DNA of 64,000 nt from Pedobacter sp. KBW06 (GTDB lineage Bacteria > Bacteroidota > Bacteroidia > Sphingobacteriales > Sphingobacteriaceae), in NCBI RefSeq assembly GCF_003852525.1, contig NZ_QAJL01000003.1:675343-739342 (forward strand). The letters run 5' to 3'. The translations under genes were made by a program, and so were the position numbers. The notes under the pieces were generated by a model. That model did no database searches and was not told where the DNA came from. It worked only from the letters and a program-made list of their open reading frames with translations. This document shows positions 25,310 to 34,194 of this stretch, piece after piece; the first letter of the stretch is position 1, and every line of letters starts with the position of its first letter.

Positions 25310-28300
25310 TTAAAATGTAGCCCTTAAGGTCGCCCCAAAAATTCTGGCTACCGGCTGGATTCCAAACTCCAGGCCTCTTGCATTTCCTACCCCCAATACG
25401 TTTTGTTCCGGATCAAGGTGTGGGAAATTAGGCGCATAAGTCAGCAGGTTCCGTCCATAAACAGATAGCTGCAGTCGGCTGATGAATTTCGTTCTGGCCA
25501 GTAATGTCTTAGGAAGAGAATAACTGAAGGTCGCTTCTCTCAATTTGAGGAACGTTGCATCGAGCACATACCCCTCCCATGCCACATATTTCCCTTGTAA
25601 ACCCCAGTAATCCTGCGCGGATACACGGGTGGTATTCGGGCTTCCATCTGCATGCACCCCCTCGAACAGGTAAGGGGTAGCAACCGTTCCGTCTGCATTA
25701 AAACGGTCAAATTCAGCTGTCTCCTTAGCCACACCGTTGATTCTCAGATCGCCTACCGTTCTGGACAGCACATCGCCTTTGTATTTAAAATCGAGCAGGA
25801 AGGAGAAGCTAAAGTCCTTATAGGTAAAGGTATTGGTCAATCCCGCAGTAAATTTAGGATTGGGATTTCCTACTGCACCAACTTCATTCGTTGCCTGTGG
25901 CAAACCATTGGCTTTAATCACCATGCGGCCCTGCGCATCCCGCTGGTACATATTGGAATAGATCAGGCCATAGGGTTGTCCGGCCACTGCCTGAACATTT
26001 GGCGAAGTAAAACCTCCCAGAGAGATCAGAGCCACCCCCGGAGCGAGCTCCTTAACTACAGATTTGAAAGTGGTAAAATTCAGCATGGCCTCCCAGCTAA
26101 AACTGGCTGTCTTCACTGGTATACCGCTGAGCAGGAATTCCAGTCCTTTTGTAGAGAGTTTTCCTGCATTTTTAACCTGACTGGTAAAACCTGAACTTGG
26201 AGGTACCGGAACATTGAAAATCAGGTTTCTGGAATCCCTTTTATACACCGAGAGATCCAATGACAACCTGTTGTCGAAAAAACTCAGCTCTGTTCCCAGT
26301 TCTATTTCCCTGGTAAACTCAGGAAGGATATCTTCATTTCCTGAGGCATTTGCATAGGTATATCCGGCCATGTTGTTAAAAGGGAAATTGACGGCGGTAG
26401 AGCTAAATCCATCCGCTGCGCCCGCGGTACCATATACTGTTGAGGCATCGTAAGCGTTTGCCCCCTTTCCAACCTCCCCAACATTCGCCCTGATCTTGGC
26501 GGAAGTCAGCACTTTCCCTTTTAACTCCGGAAAAGCTTCTGTAGGCACAAAACTAACGGCTACTGCCGGATAGAAAATAGACCTGTTCTTTTTGCTTAAA
26601 GTAGAGGAGAAATCATTACGGGCCTTCACATTCAGGTTCAGGTATGATTTATAGCCCACAGAAAGATCACCGAAGAAGCCCATTAAGCGGGTCCTGAAAA
26701 AACGGTCTTCTGCACTGAAAGTGGTGAAGTTTTTAAGATTGGCGAAACCGGGAATGGTAATGCTCTTTCCCGTAGCGATGATTGTTTTGTCATAGTTGGA
26801 GAGAATCTCGTTCCCTAAGGTTCCGGAGAGGTTAAAATCACCAAAGGTCTTATTTGCCGTCAAGGTAAAATAGCTGCTGAGGTTTCTGGTCATGTCCTGA
26901 CGTTCAATGATCCCACCGGCTCCTGCAGAAGCTGTATTTCCATTGCTCCTTACCCCTTTGTCGTCAAATCCCGTGAAATTATTGTTGAATACATCCACTC
27001 CGACCTTTAAATCTGCCTGCAACCAGCTGGTAAAATCATATTTAAGGTTCAGGTTTCCGAAAAAGCGGTTCAGCTCCTGACTTGTAGTGATGTGGTCTAT
27101 CGACCAGTATGGGTTTTCTTCCGAGCTGGAATACCAGATCTGTCCACCTGCAGCATCGGTTACCGGCAAACCGGAAATGTCATAACTGCGGGGTGCATAA
27201 ATGGCACGCCACAATGGATTCGCGCCCTGATTTCCGGCCTGCGTGCGGTTCGACTTATTATTGATGTAAGAAAAAGAAGTATTCATCTTCAGTTTGTCTG
27301 AGATCGTGGCACCCAGATTTCCACTGAAGGTATTTTTATAGAGTTTGTTTCCGGGAACAAGCGCATCCTGGGTATTGTTCCCGTAGGAAACCCGGTAATT
27401 GTACTTGTCGCTGGCCCCGGAAAAGTTAATGGTATTGTCGAGCGCGAGTTGAGTCTGGAGGATATCCCTGACATTGTCCGGATAGGCCTGTAAGGTCACG
27501 GTGTTTCCGAGAATATCCGTCACCTGCTGTCCGGCAATCCTTGGGCCCCAGGAAGTGGACTTAGGGTCCCATTTATAAACCTGTGCCGGTGTGGCATCTT
27601 TTCCATAAATCCCTCTGGATCCCTGTGCATACTCGTTCTGATAGTCAGGAAACCTGTTGATCGTTCCCCAGGAAGTATTAGAGGTAAAAGAAACCTCACT
27701 CCTGCTGCCCTGTTTTCCTTTTTTAGTGGTGATGAGGATGACGCCTGAAGCTGCTCTGGAACCATACAGCACTGTTGCTGCCGCTCCTTTCAATACGCTG
27801 ATACTTTCAATGTCTTCGGGATTCACATCTGAAGCCCTGCTCGAACTCGCAACACCGGCGTTTACGGTATTTGCACCACCACCATTGTCGATCGGGACAC
27901 CATCAATCACATATAAAGGCTGATTGCTTCTGGTGATACTGGAAAAGCCCCGGATCGTGACGTTAGAACTCGTAAATCCTCCGCCGGAGCCCGAAATCTG
28001 GACCCCTGCCACTTTACCTGCGAGTGCATTGGTGATGTCTGGTGTAGGCGCTTTGGTCAGACTTTCTGAGCTGACCTTACTGACGCCATAACCCAGGGTC
28101 TTCTTGTCCCGCTGAATGCCAAATGAGGTGACCACCACCTCTTCCAGATTTTTGGAATCTTCTGCCAGAACAATCTGGTAATCATTTTCTGTACCGACCT
28201 TTACTTTCTGGGCCGTGTAACCAATAAAACTAATGAGAAGCGTTGAATTGAGGGGTACCTGGATACTAAATTTACCATTGCCACTCGTTACAGTGCCAAT

Positions 28301-28447
28301 AGCTGTACCTTCTACTTTGATGGAGGCACCGGGAATGGGCTGCCTGTCTTCCCTGGCAGTTACAGTTCCGGTAATCGTTTTGTTCTGTGCATCGGCTATG
28401 GAATAGCACAATAAAAGCACAGAAAAAAGAAGTAATACTTTTTTCAT
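25310..28447 (-). CDS. SusC/RagA TonB-dependent outer-membrane transporter
   Basis: The 1045-residue product has a signal peptide (to IADAQ), a CarboxypepD_reg-like domain (ITGTVTAREDRQPIPGASIKVEG), then VVVTSFGIQRDKKTLGYGVS, a plug with VIDGVPIDNGGG and GVILITTKKGK, and a barrel ending TLRATF. There is no STN domain, unlike the other SusC here, so direct sensing through FecR is not expected. It heads the peptidase operon, downstream of the AraC-type regulator gene. Confidence 0.96.
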   Translation of the reverse strand: MKKVLLLFSVLLLCYSIADAQNKTITGTVTAREDRQPIPGASIKVEGTAIGTVTSGNGKFSIQVPLNSTLLISFIGYTAQKVKVGTENDYQIVLAEDSKNLEEVVVTSFGIQRDKKTLGYGVSKVSSESLTKAPTPDITNALAGKVAGVQISGSGGGFTSSNVTIRGFSSITRSNQPLYVIDGVPIDNGGGANTVNAGVASSSRASDVNPEDIESISVLKGAAATVLYGSRAASGVILITTKKGKQGSRSEVSFTSNTSWGTINRFPDYQNEYAQGSRGIYGKDATPAQVYKWDPKSTSWGPRIAGQQVTDILGNTVTLQAYPDNVRDILQTQLALDNTINFSGASDKYNYRVSYGNNTQDALVPGNKLYKNTFSGNLGATISDKLKMNTSFSYINNKSNRTQAGNQGANPLWRAIYAPRSYDISGLPVTDAAGGQIWYSSSEENPYWSIDHITTSQELNRFFGNLNLKYDFTSWLQADLKVGVDVFNNNFTGFDDKGVRSNGNTASAGAGGIIERQDMTRNLSSYFTLTANKTFGDFNLSGTLGNEILSNYDKTIIATGKSITIPGFANLKNFTTFSAEDRFFRTRLMGFFGDLSVGYKSYLNLNVKARNDFSSTLSKKNRSIFYPAVAVSFVPTEAFPELKGKVLTSAKIRANVGEVGKGANAYDASTVYGTAGAADGFSSTAVNFPFNNMAGYTYANASGNEDILPEFTREIELGTELSFFDNRLSLDLSVYKRDSRNLIFNVPVPPSSGFTSQVKNAGKLSTKGLEFLLSGIPVKTASFSWEAMLNFTTFKSVVKELAPGVALISLGGFTSPNVQAVAGQPYGLIYSNMYQRDAQGRMVIKANGLPQATNEVGAVGNPNPKFTAGLTNTFTYKDFSFSFLLDFKYKGDVLSRTVGDLRINGVAKETAEFDRFNADGTVATPYLFEGVHADGSPNTTRVSAQDYWGLQGKYVAWEGYVLDATFLKLREATFSYSLPKTLLARTKFISRLQLSVYGRNLLTYAPNFPHLDPEQNVLGVGNARGLEFGIQPVARIFGATLRATF

Positions 28448-28510
28448 AATTCGGCTAGCTTGGGGTTAGTTAATCGGTTCTTTAGAAGGAGGTTCGCCTT
28501 CCTGGTTAAC

Positions 28511-28518
28511 CAAATTTA
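28511..28518 (-). promoter_or_regulatory. Putative -7 promoter element of the peptidase operon
   Basis: The minus strand reads TAAATTTG, an exact match to the Bacteroidota -7 consensus TAnnTTTG, 64 bp upstream of the SusC start. An upstream TTTG is present but only 14 bp away, shorter than the usual 17-23, which lowers confidence. A poor -33 spacing would fit a promoter needing an activator. Confidence 0.5.
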
Positions 28519-28549
28519 GCGCTGCAGGCCAACAAATTATAGGCTATTA

Positions 28550-28590
28550 TTGTCTACTACTTATCAAAAATTGTCTATTATCAGATAAAA
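28550..28590 (-). promoter_or_regulatory. Direct repeat upstream of SusC, candidate AraC-type activator site
   Basis: Two copies of a motif beginning TTGTCTA (plus strand, at 28550 and 28571) are exactly 21 bp apart, two helical turns, and share 14 of 21 positions including an A-run at the end. They lie just upstream of the TAAATTTG element. AraC-family activators bind as dimers to direct repeats with this kind of spacing, and such a gene lies next to it. Confidence 0.5.
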
Positions 28591-28636
28591 AATGAAACAA
28601 ATACAGCATCCTTCTTTTTCTACGAAAAAAGGGAAT

Positions 28637-29617
28637 TTAACAGCAGGAGATGCTGATGCCCGAAGACAGTAAATCATTACTGATGAGCATATAAAAATAA
28701 AGAAACAGAGAACCGATGGCTTTATTAATCGGCACTTCCTCGCTTTTAAACTTATACTTTTTGATGTAATCTTTTGGCGCCATGGAAGTGATCTTTTTAA
28801 AGACCCGGTTAAAGGTGATGATGCTGTTAAAGCCAGTGGTATAAGCGACCGAGGAAATGCAGTCAAAATCACCGCTAATGATCTTTTTACAGGCTTCATT
28901 TACCCTGATCTCGTGTAAGAAGGAAAGATAAGTCTTTCTGGTATGACGTTTAAAGTACTTGCAGAACGCATGAGGCGTAATACAGGCTATGGAAGCAATT
29001 TTATTGAGGGAGATGTCCTCCGAATAATGGTCAATGGTATACTGGTACACATCATTCATCCGCAAGCCTTCTGAATCTGTAAAAGCAGGATTGGAGAATC
29101 CTGTGGATAAGGACTTCCATTCCCTGATATGACTGGCACAGGATTGCAGCAATTTAATCAGGTTCAGCAAACGGTCCAGTCCTTCCGAATTCCGAACCTC
29201 CTTCACCATTCCTGAAATCTGCAAAACATGTGAGGAAGGTACCTGCAGACCAAAGACGGTCCCCTCTATAAATCGCTTAACAGGCTCCAGCTCGGGAAGT
29301 TCGAGTAAACTGGCCAGGTTGTGCTTATGGTCAAAAAAGATATGAATGGCATGAATGTTATTCCGGTAGGCCGCTCCAAAATGACTGGCATTGGAACGGA
29401 AAAGATGGGGCTGGTCACTGCCGATAAAATAGATGTCGCCGGGTTTACAGGGCTGTGTATAATTTCCTGCAATTAACGTCCCTTCCCCTTTTATAATCAA
29501 TGTAATCTGTACTTCTTTATGCCGGTGGAGGTAGTTGTAAAAATAAGGCAATATATCCTCCTGTACTACGATTGAGTATTCATTTGCAACGGGAACGGTG
29601 AATTGAAGTACTTTCAT
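28637..29617 (-). CDS. AraC family transcriptional regulator
   Basis: The 326-residue product starts at MKVLQFTVPVAN; an upstream Met 19 codons earlier gives an unconvincing N-terminus. Residues 1-110 are a cupin-like ligand-binding domain (HRHKEVQITLIIKGEGTLIAG, KPGDIYFIGSDQPHLF). The C-terminal part has two helix-turn-helix units (SLNKIASIACITPHAFCKYF and CISSVAYTTGFNSIITFNRVF). A roughly 30-residue hydrophobic tail after the second HTH is unusual. It is encoded just upstream of the peptidase operon and probably activates it. Confidence 0.9.
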   Translation of the reverse strand: MKVLQFTVPVANEYSIVVQEDILPYFYNYLHRHKEVQITLIIKGEGTLIAGNYTQPCKPGDIYFIGSDQPHLFRSNASHFGAAYRNNIHAIHIFFDHKHNLASLLELPELEPVKRFIEGTVFGLQVPSSHVLQISGMVKEVRNSEGLDRLLNLIKLLQSCASHIREWKSLSTGFSNPAFTDSEGLRMNDVYQYTIDHYSEDISLNKIASIACITPHAFCKYFKRHTRKTYLSFLHEIRVNEACKKIISGDFDCISSVAYTTGFNSIITFNRVFKKITSMAPKDYIKKYKFKSEEVPINKAIGSLFLYFYMLISNDLLSSGISISCC

Positions 29618-30019
29618 ACAATCAATATTACCATAAAAACAATAATATTTATAGTGAATAAACCTGCGTAACAAGAATCATACTTTTTCCCTTTCCGGCC
29701 CCGGGTCACGGAGATAAATCACTACGAACAAAGCACTTAAGCCCATAAAAACCCTTAAAATATTAATTCCTTAAATCTCAAGTATAAATATTTTACCAGA
29801 AGTCCTCCTTTGCCGGTTGATCCGGACAATCCGGGATAGCAACAGTTAATCAACTAAGCATGCAGGTTATAAAACAGGGGGTATAGCGGGTGTTTTGAGC
29901 AAGATCGCTATCAAAGAAGTTACAAAAATATAGACAGGCCTATAAAAACAAAGCAATACTCCGGCGATTAGCCCAGGTATTGCTTTGAATATGGTGATTT
30001 TTAAAATTCTACTGAGGTA
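29618..30019. other. Intergenic stretch of about 400 bp
   Basis: No gene is evident here. It includes the upstream region of the AraC gene, an AT-rich central part with no clear promoter consensus, and the terminator of the YegP-like gene at its right end. No repeat, tRNA or riboswitch-like structure was recognised. Confidence 0.5.
29949..29987 (-). terminator. Intrinsic terminator after the YegP-like gene
   Basis: CAAAGCAATAC and GTATTGCTTTG form an 11-bp stem with a 17-nt loop, followed on the minus strand by TTTTTA. It sits 32 bp past the stop codon of the YegP-like gene. Confidence 0.8.
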
Positions 30020-30391
30020 TTATTCAGTGATGAGGTCCAATTGGGCCTCTTTTACTGTCAGACTGCTCAGGTCTTCCAGTTCTGCATCGTGGGTATAGCT
30101 TCTGATCGCAGCAATGCTACGTTCCATATCCAACCAATACGTATAATAACCGCTACGCCCCAGCACCTGGTTATCCGCATCCTTCAAAATAAAATAAGAA
30201 CCCTGTTCGTCTGACTGACGGCTGAAACGGTGTGCGAATTTGGAATTTGCCCTAACCAGGTCAATTTGCTTTTCGCAGGCGATTTTTGCCGTTGTACGGT
30301 CCGAACTCCGCAATACGATATCGCCGGATTTCAACTTTAGGTTAAAATGGTACTTGTTGTCAAAGTCTTTTATAATCTGAAATTTTGCCAT
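30020..30391 (-). CDS. YegP family protein (two DUF1508 repeats)
   Basis: The 123-residue product has two copies of the DUF1508 unit. The first is KYHFNLKLKSGDIVLRSSDRTTAKIACEKQI and the second is SYFILKDADNQVLGRSGYYTYWLDMERSIAAI. It is a small soluble beta/alpha repeat protein of unknown biochemical role, widespread in bacteria. The gene stands alone and is divergent from the Crp/Fnr gene, with a 224-bp gap. Confidence 0.85.
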   Translation of the reverse strand: MAKFQIIKDFDNKYHFNLKLKSGDIVLRSSDRTTAKIACEKQIDLVRANSKFAHRFSRQSDEQGSYFILKDADNQVLGRSGYYTYWLDMERSIAAIRSYTHDAELEDLSSLTVKEAQLDLITE

Positions 30392-30520
30392 AACTCATTT
30401 AAAGTTTACGACTGCAAATTTAAGATCGCCGGAAATAAAAAACACGCATCAGTGTCAATCGAAAAACTGATAAATATCAATTATTTTAAAAAGTTATTAC
30501 CGCAACATGACCTTTAATAG

Positions 30521-30553
30521 TTGAAGAATGCAAAAAAAATAGAAGTAACTTTG
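30521..30553 (+). promoter_or_regulatory. Putative promoter of the Crp/Fnr gene
   Basis: TAACTTTG (30546-30553) matches the Bacteroidota -7 consensus TAnnTTTG exactly. TTG at 30521-30523 lies 22 bp upstream, within the reported 17-23 range for the -33 element. The start codon is 62 bp further on. Confidence 0.6.
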
Positions 30554-30615
30554 TGCCATTAAAAAAGTATTGGTCATTTAACAGGATTCAATAGTAAAGT
30601 ACAGAGAACGAGAAT

Positions 30616-31338
30616 ATGAGCCTATCCGGAATTTTTCCAATTGATCAATGGAACTTTAAATCACAATCCATCCTGAAAAGTATCCCTTCAGAAGACCACG
30701 ACCGCCTTTGTGTGAATATGACTGTAGAAAGTTATAATAAAGGAGATGTGATCTTTAAAGAAGGAGCTGTTCCTTCAGGGATTTTTTACATTCAAAAGGG
30801 GATCGTAAAAAAGTATAAGGTAGACCGTGACGGCCGGGAACAGATCATCTATGTGGCGGGTAGTACCGAGCTGATCGGATATCACGCCATCCTCGCCGAA
30901 GACCGCTATCCGGATTCGGCTACGGCGATAGAAGACTGCATTATCGCTTTTATCCCGAAAGAAGATTTTCTGGAGGTACTACACAACTCCGTGATCCTGT
31001 CTCAGCGTTTATTAAAGAACATGAGCCATGAGTATGCCGTTTTAACGAATAACATCGCTGTGTTTACCCAGAGAACAGCGCGGGAAAGAGTGGCCATCAC
31101 CCTGATCGTGCTGAGGGAAAAATATAAAAACGAGGAAGCCAATGAAGATACCATTAACATCTCCAGAAGTGACCTTTCCAATATGGCTGGGATCGCTAAG
31201 GAGAACCTTGTTCGGATTCTAAAAGAGTTTAAAACGTTGGGCATCCTGTACACCGAAGGCCGGAAGATCATGATTACAGACATCAGAATGCTGGCTGAAA
31301 TCTCCAGCTATAGTAATAAAAGCCTTAAACTTCGTTAA
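30616..31338 (+). CDS. Crp/Fnr family transcriptional regulator
   Basis: The 240-residue product has a cyclic-nucleotide-binding-like beta-barrel at residues 30-120 (GDVIFKEGAVPSGIFYIQKGIVKKY). A dimerisation helix and a winged HTH at about residues 180-215 (ISRSDLSNMAGIAKENLVRILKEFK) follow. The Cys cluster of Fe-S FNR proteins is absent, so oxygen sensing of that type is not expected. The ligand is unknown. The 3' end overlaps the convergent ORF6N gene by 4 bp. Confidence 0.92.
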   Translation: MSLSGIFPIDQWNFKSQSILKSIPSEDHDRLCVNMTVESYNKGDVIFKEGAVPSGIFYIQKGIVKKYKVDRDGREQIIYVAGSTELIGYHAILAEDRYPDSATAIEDCIIAFIPKEDFLEVLHNSVILSQRLLKNMSHEYAVLTNNIAVFTQRTARERVAITLIVLREKYKNEEANEDTINISRSDLSNMAGIAKENLVRILKEFKTLGILYTEGRKIMITDIRMLAEISSYSNKSLKLR

Positions 31339-31885
31339 GATTTACCGGAACCAAACTGATAGCCAATGCTTTTCCTATCGGCTTCGGGTGCTTCTTCCCT
31401 CACCAGCAATTCATCCAGATACTGAAATACAGCCTCCATATTTTTGTCCTGATGGTCCAGTTTCTTTTTGATCTGTTCCACCTCCAGGCGAAGATCAGTA
31501 TGGTCTGCCAGCATTTGTCTGATGCGGGTAAATGTTCTGATGATCCGGATGTTTACCGCTATGGCAGTCTCGCTGTTAAGGACACTGGATAACATCGCTA
31601 CCCCCTGTTCAGTAAAGACCTTAGGTAATTTCCTTAGGCCCATTTTTTCCTTATTGGATATCACATTCTGTGATTTCCAATCTGTCAATTCCTGTACGGT
31701 TACCTGGAACATAAAATCAGGAGGAAAACGCTTTGCATTTCGTTTTATCGCCTGGTTCAACACCCTGGTTTCTACTCCATACATTTCTGACAGATCGCGA
31801 TCGATCATTAATTTTGTCCCCTGATCAGGTATATTTTACTGACAATAAGCTCGTCCGGGATCATCACATTCTTTAGTTGACTCAT
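31335..31885 (-). pseudogene. ORF6N domain protein gene split by a frameshift
   Basis: The main frame (31808 down to 31335, 157 residues) starts MIDRDLSEMYGVETRVLNQAIKRN, the middle of the ORF6N DNA-binding-type domain, and ends in a coiled-coil-like tail. The missing first part is found in another frame just upstream (31885 down to 31808): a 25-residue peptide ending KIYLIRGQN. Restoring one A in the AAAA run at 31812-31815 would join them as IYLIRGQKLMIDRD, the family consensus. The upstream stop and the second ATG overlap as TAATG, so re-initiation could still make the shorter protein. The family is common in phage and bacterial genomes and its role is unclear. Confidence 0.75.
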
Positions 31886-31918
31886 ATGTCTAATATATCA
31901 ACATTCAGGTACCCTTGG

Positions 31919-32611
31919 TTATTTTTCCCTGAAAGCCTGAAGATATTTGTCAATATATTCCTGCTTCAGCTTAGATTTATACTGCATAATGTATCGCGGG
32001 TGTTCCAGGGCAACAATTTTCTTAAAAAACTGATGGGCCTCATTTAGCTTTCTGAAAAAGGCTTCATTTTTCCCTGTTCCAAAACAAAAGCAAACATCTG
32101 TTTCAAAGCCCATCGCGATTTGCGTCTGAATGTTCTTCAGGATAAAAGGATAAACTGCTTTCAACAAAGCCTTGTTGTCGTAATAGTTGTAATTGGTCTC
32201 CTTGCCATTCTCTCCCATAATGGTAAAGCCTAAAGGGCAGATGGAATGAATATAAAACTGCTGATAGAATTCTTCTACCCCACCAAAAGCCTTGATCATG
32301 TCGTAAATGTATTCGGAAGAAGGCTCATGGGTCATGGGCCCGGGAAAGTCAATCTGACAATTCGCCACCAGCCGCTTAGGGTCGGTAAAGGAAATCCCGG
32401 TAAGCCCTGAACCAAAACGTCCGGGATTGATTCCCAGAATCAGGTGCCTGGGTAACTCATCATTATAATATTTACGGTAAAACGTAGTAGAAGATTGTAA
32501 GGCAACAGGGCTTTCTTTAAAGGGGTTCATGATTCTGATTCCCTCCGGCAATGTTCCGCTAAACTCCAGATTTTCGTTAAATGAGATGATCCTTTCGGCA
32601 AATGTAGACAT
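31919..32611 (-). CDS. SMUG2-type DNA glycosylase
   Basis: The 230-residue product has GINPGRFGSG at residues 60-69, the uracil-glycosylase motif 1 of the SMUG group, and LEHPRYIMQYK near the C-terminus as motif 2. The overall layout matches the SMUG2 subfamily known from Pedobacter heparinus. These enzymes excise uracil and other deaminated bases in base-excision repair. The gene is on the same strand as dnaA, separated from it by a strong terminator, so it is transcribed on its own. Confidence 0.85.
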   Translation of the reverse strand: MSTFAERIISFNENLEFSGTLPEGIRIMNPFKESPVALQSSTTFYRKYYNDELPRHLILGINPGRFGSGLTGISFTDPKRLVANCQIDFPGPMTHEPSSEYIYDMIKAFGGVEEFYQQFYIHSICPLGFTIMGENGKETNYNYYDNKALLKAVYPFILKNIQTQIAMGFETDVCFCFGTGKNEAFFRKLNEAHQFFKKIVALEHPRYIMQYKSKLKQEYIDKYLQAFREK

Positions 32612-32700
32612 ACACTAAATATAGAAATTCTGCCGGTAAAAAGATGGGATACCACAGAACCTCTGCTGAGAGGCAATAAAGAAAGAGCTGAGCAACAACG

Positions 32701-32739
32701 AAAAAGAGGCAATTTCCGATCTGAAAATTGCCTCTTTTT
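32701..32739 (-). terminator. Intrinsic terminator of dnaA
   Basis: A 15-bp perfect stem (AAAAAGAGGCAATTT and its complement) encloses a 9-nt loop. The stem's own A/T ends give a T-run on both strands. It is 22 bp beyond the dnaA stop codon. Confidence 0.88.
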
Positions 32740-32760
32740 TATATTTATTCTGATGAGTGC

Positions 32761-34194
32761 TTAGCTCATTTTCAGTTTCTTCTCAATGTCATTTACATAA
32801 GCTCTGAACGTCTTATCTGTCTGGATCAGATCTTCTACCGTCTGACAAGCATAAATCACTGTAGAGTGATCTCTACCTCCAAAAAATGCACCGATCGTTT
32901 TCAATGAAGATTTGGTCATCCCTTTAGACAAATACATCGAGATCTGACGGGCCTGAACGATTTCCCTTTTACGGGTAGGCGCTTTTAATAAATGTACCGG
33001 AACCTCGAAGTAATCGCAAACCAGTTTCTGGATATAATCCATGGAAACTTCTTTACTTGTGTTTTTAATGAAGTTTTTAAGCATTGATTTAGCCAATTGC
33101 AAATCAATTTCTTTTTTGTTCATTGTTGACTGTGCCAACAGGGAAACCATTGCACCTTCCAGCTCACGAACGTTGTTGTCAATGTTGTTGGCTACGTATT
33201 CCACTACCTCATCGGGAAGGTCGATTCCATCAGCATACATTTTCTTTCTAAGGATCGCAATTCTTGTTTCCAGTTCAGGGATCTGAAGATCCGCAGAAAG
33301 TCCCCATTTGAAACGGCTCAGCAAACGCTCTTCCAGACCGGTAAGGTCTTTCGGCGACTTATCTGAAGTAATGATGATCTGCTTGCCTGATTGGTGTAAA
33401 TGGTTAAAGATGTGGAAGAAAATATCCTGTGTTTTTTCTTTACCGGCGAAGTTGTGAATATCATCCATGATGATGACGTCCATGGCCTGGTAGAAATTCA
33501 CGAAATCATTGATCGTATTGTTTTTCAAGGATTCCACAAACTGCTGACAGAACTTTTCGCAGGAAAGGTAGATCACCAGCTTATCAGGTAGGTTCTGACG
33601 GATTTCATTTCCGATCGCCTGTGCAAGGTGAGTTTTGCCAAGACCTGAAGCTCCATAGATCATTAGCGGGTTAAAGGAGGTGGCTCCTGGTTTTGCAGAT
33701 ACCGCATGTCCTGCCGAACGGGCAAGGCGGTTACAGTCACCCTCAACAAAAGTATCAAAGGTATAGTTCGAATTCAGTTGTGGGTCTACATTCATCTTCT
33801 TCAATCCCGGGATCACAAATGGGTTCTTAATATCTCTGTTTACATTTACCGGAACAGGCATTGACTGTTTCCTGTTCGTGGAAGACATGCTTCCGTTTGA
33901 TGGCATATTAGTGGTGTACGGTAAAGCCCCATTGGTAGACTTATCCACCACAATATTATACTCCAGTCTTCCTTCTGCGCCAAGCTGCTGCTTAACGGTT
34001 TTGCGCAATAACGCTACATAGTGTTCCTCAAGCCATTCATAAAAGAATAAACTAGGTACCTGTACGGTTAAAACGCTTCCATCCAGTTTAAGGGCAGATA
34101 TCGGTTCGAACCAGGTCTTGTAACTCTGGGCCGGGATATTATCCTTTATGATTTGGAGACAGTTATTCCATACTTGAGTACAAGTGTTTTGCAT
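32761..34194 (-). CDS. dnaA: Chromosomal replication initiator protein DnaA
   Basis: The 477-residue product carries all DnaA domains. Domain I is at residues 1-85 (QVWNNCLQIIKDNIPAQSYKTWFEPI) and a variable domain II follows. The AAA+ domain III has Walker A GASGLGKTH and Walker B VIIMDDIHNF, with RLLSRFKWGL as the box VII region. Domain IV has the DnaA-box-binding signature GGRDHSTVIYAC near the C-terminus. It binds DnaA boxes and opens the origin. The length is normal. It is the most reliable housekeeping landmark in the window. Confidence 0.98.
   Translation of the reverse strand: MQNTCTQVWNNCLQIIKDNIPAQSYKTWFEPISALKLDGSVLTVQVPSLFFYEWLEEHYVALLRKTVKQQLGAEGRLEYNIVVDKSTNGALPYTTNMPSNGSMSSTNRKQSMPVPVNVNRDIKNPFVIPGLKKMNVDPQLNSNYTFDTFVEGDCNRLARSAGHAVSAKPGATSFNPLMIYGASGLGKTHLAQAIGNEIRQNLPDKLVIYLSCEKFCQQFVESLKNNTINDFVNFYQAMDVIIMDDIHNFAGKEKTQDIFFHIFNHLHQSGKQIIITSDKSPKDLTGLEERLLSRFKWGLSADLQIPELETRIAILRKKMYADGIDLPDEVVEYVANNIDNNVRELEGAMVSLLAQSTMNKKEIDLQLAKSMLKNFIKNTSKEVSMDYIQKLVCDYFEVPVHLLKAPTRKREIVQARQISMYLSKGMTKSSLKTIGAFFGGRDHSTVIYACQTVEDLIQTDKTFRAYVNDIEKKLKMS

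Noticed and set aside
28564..28899. A 111-residue minus-strand frame overlapping the AraC gene
   Set aside because: It is a shadow of the C-terminal coding part of the AraC gene in another frame.
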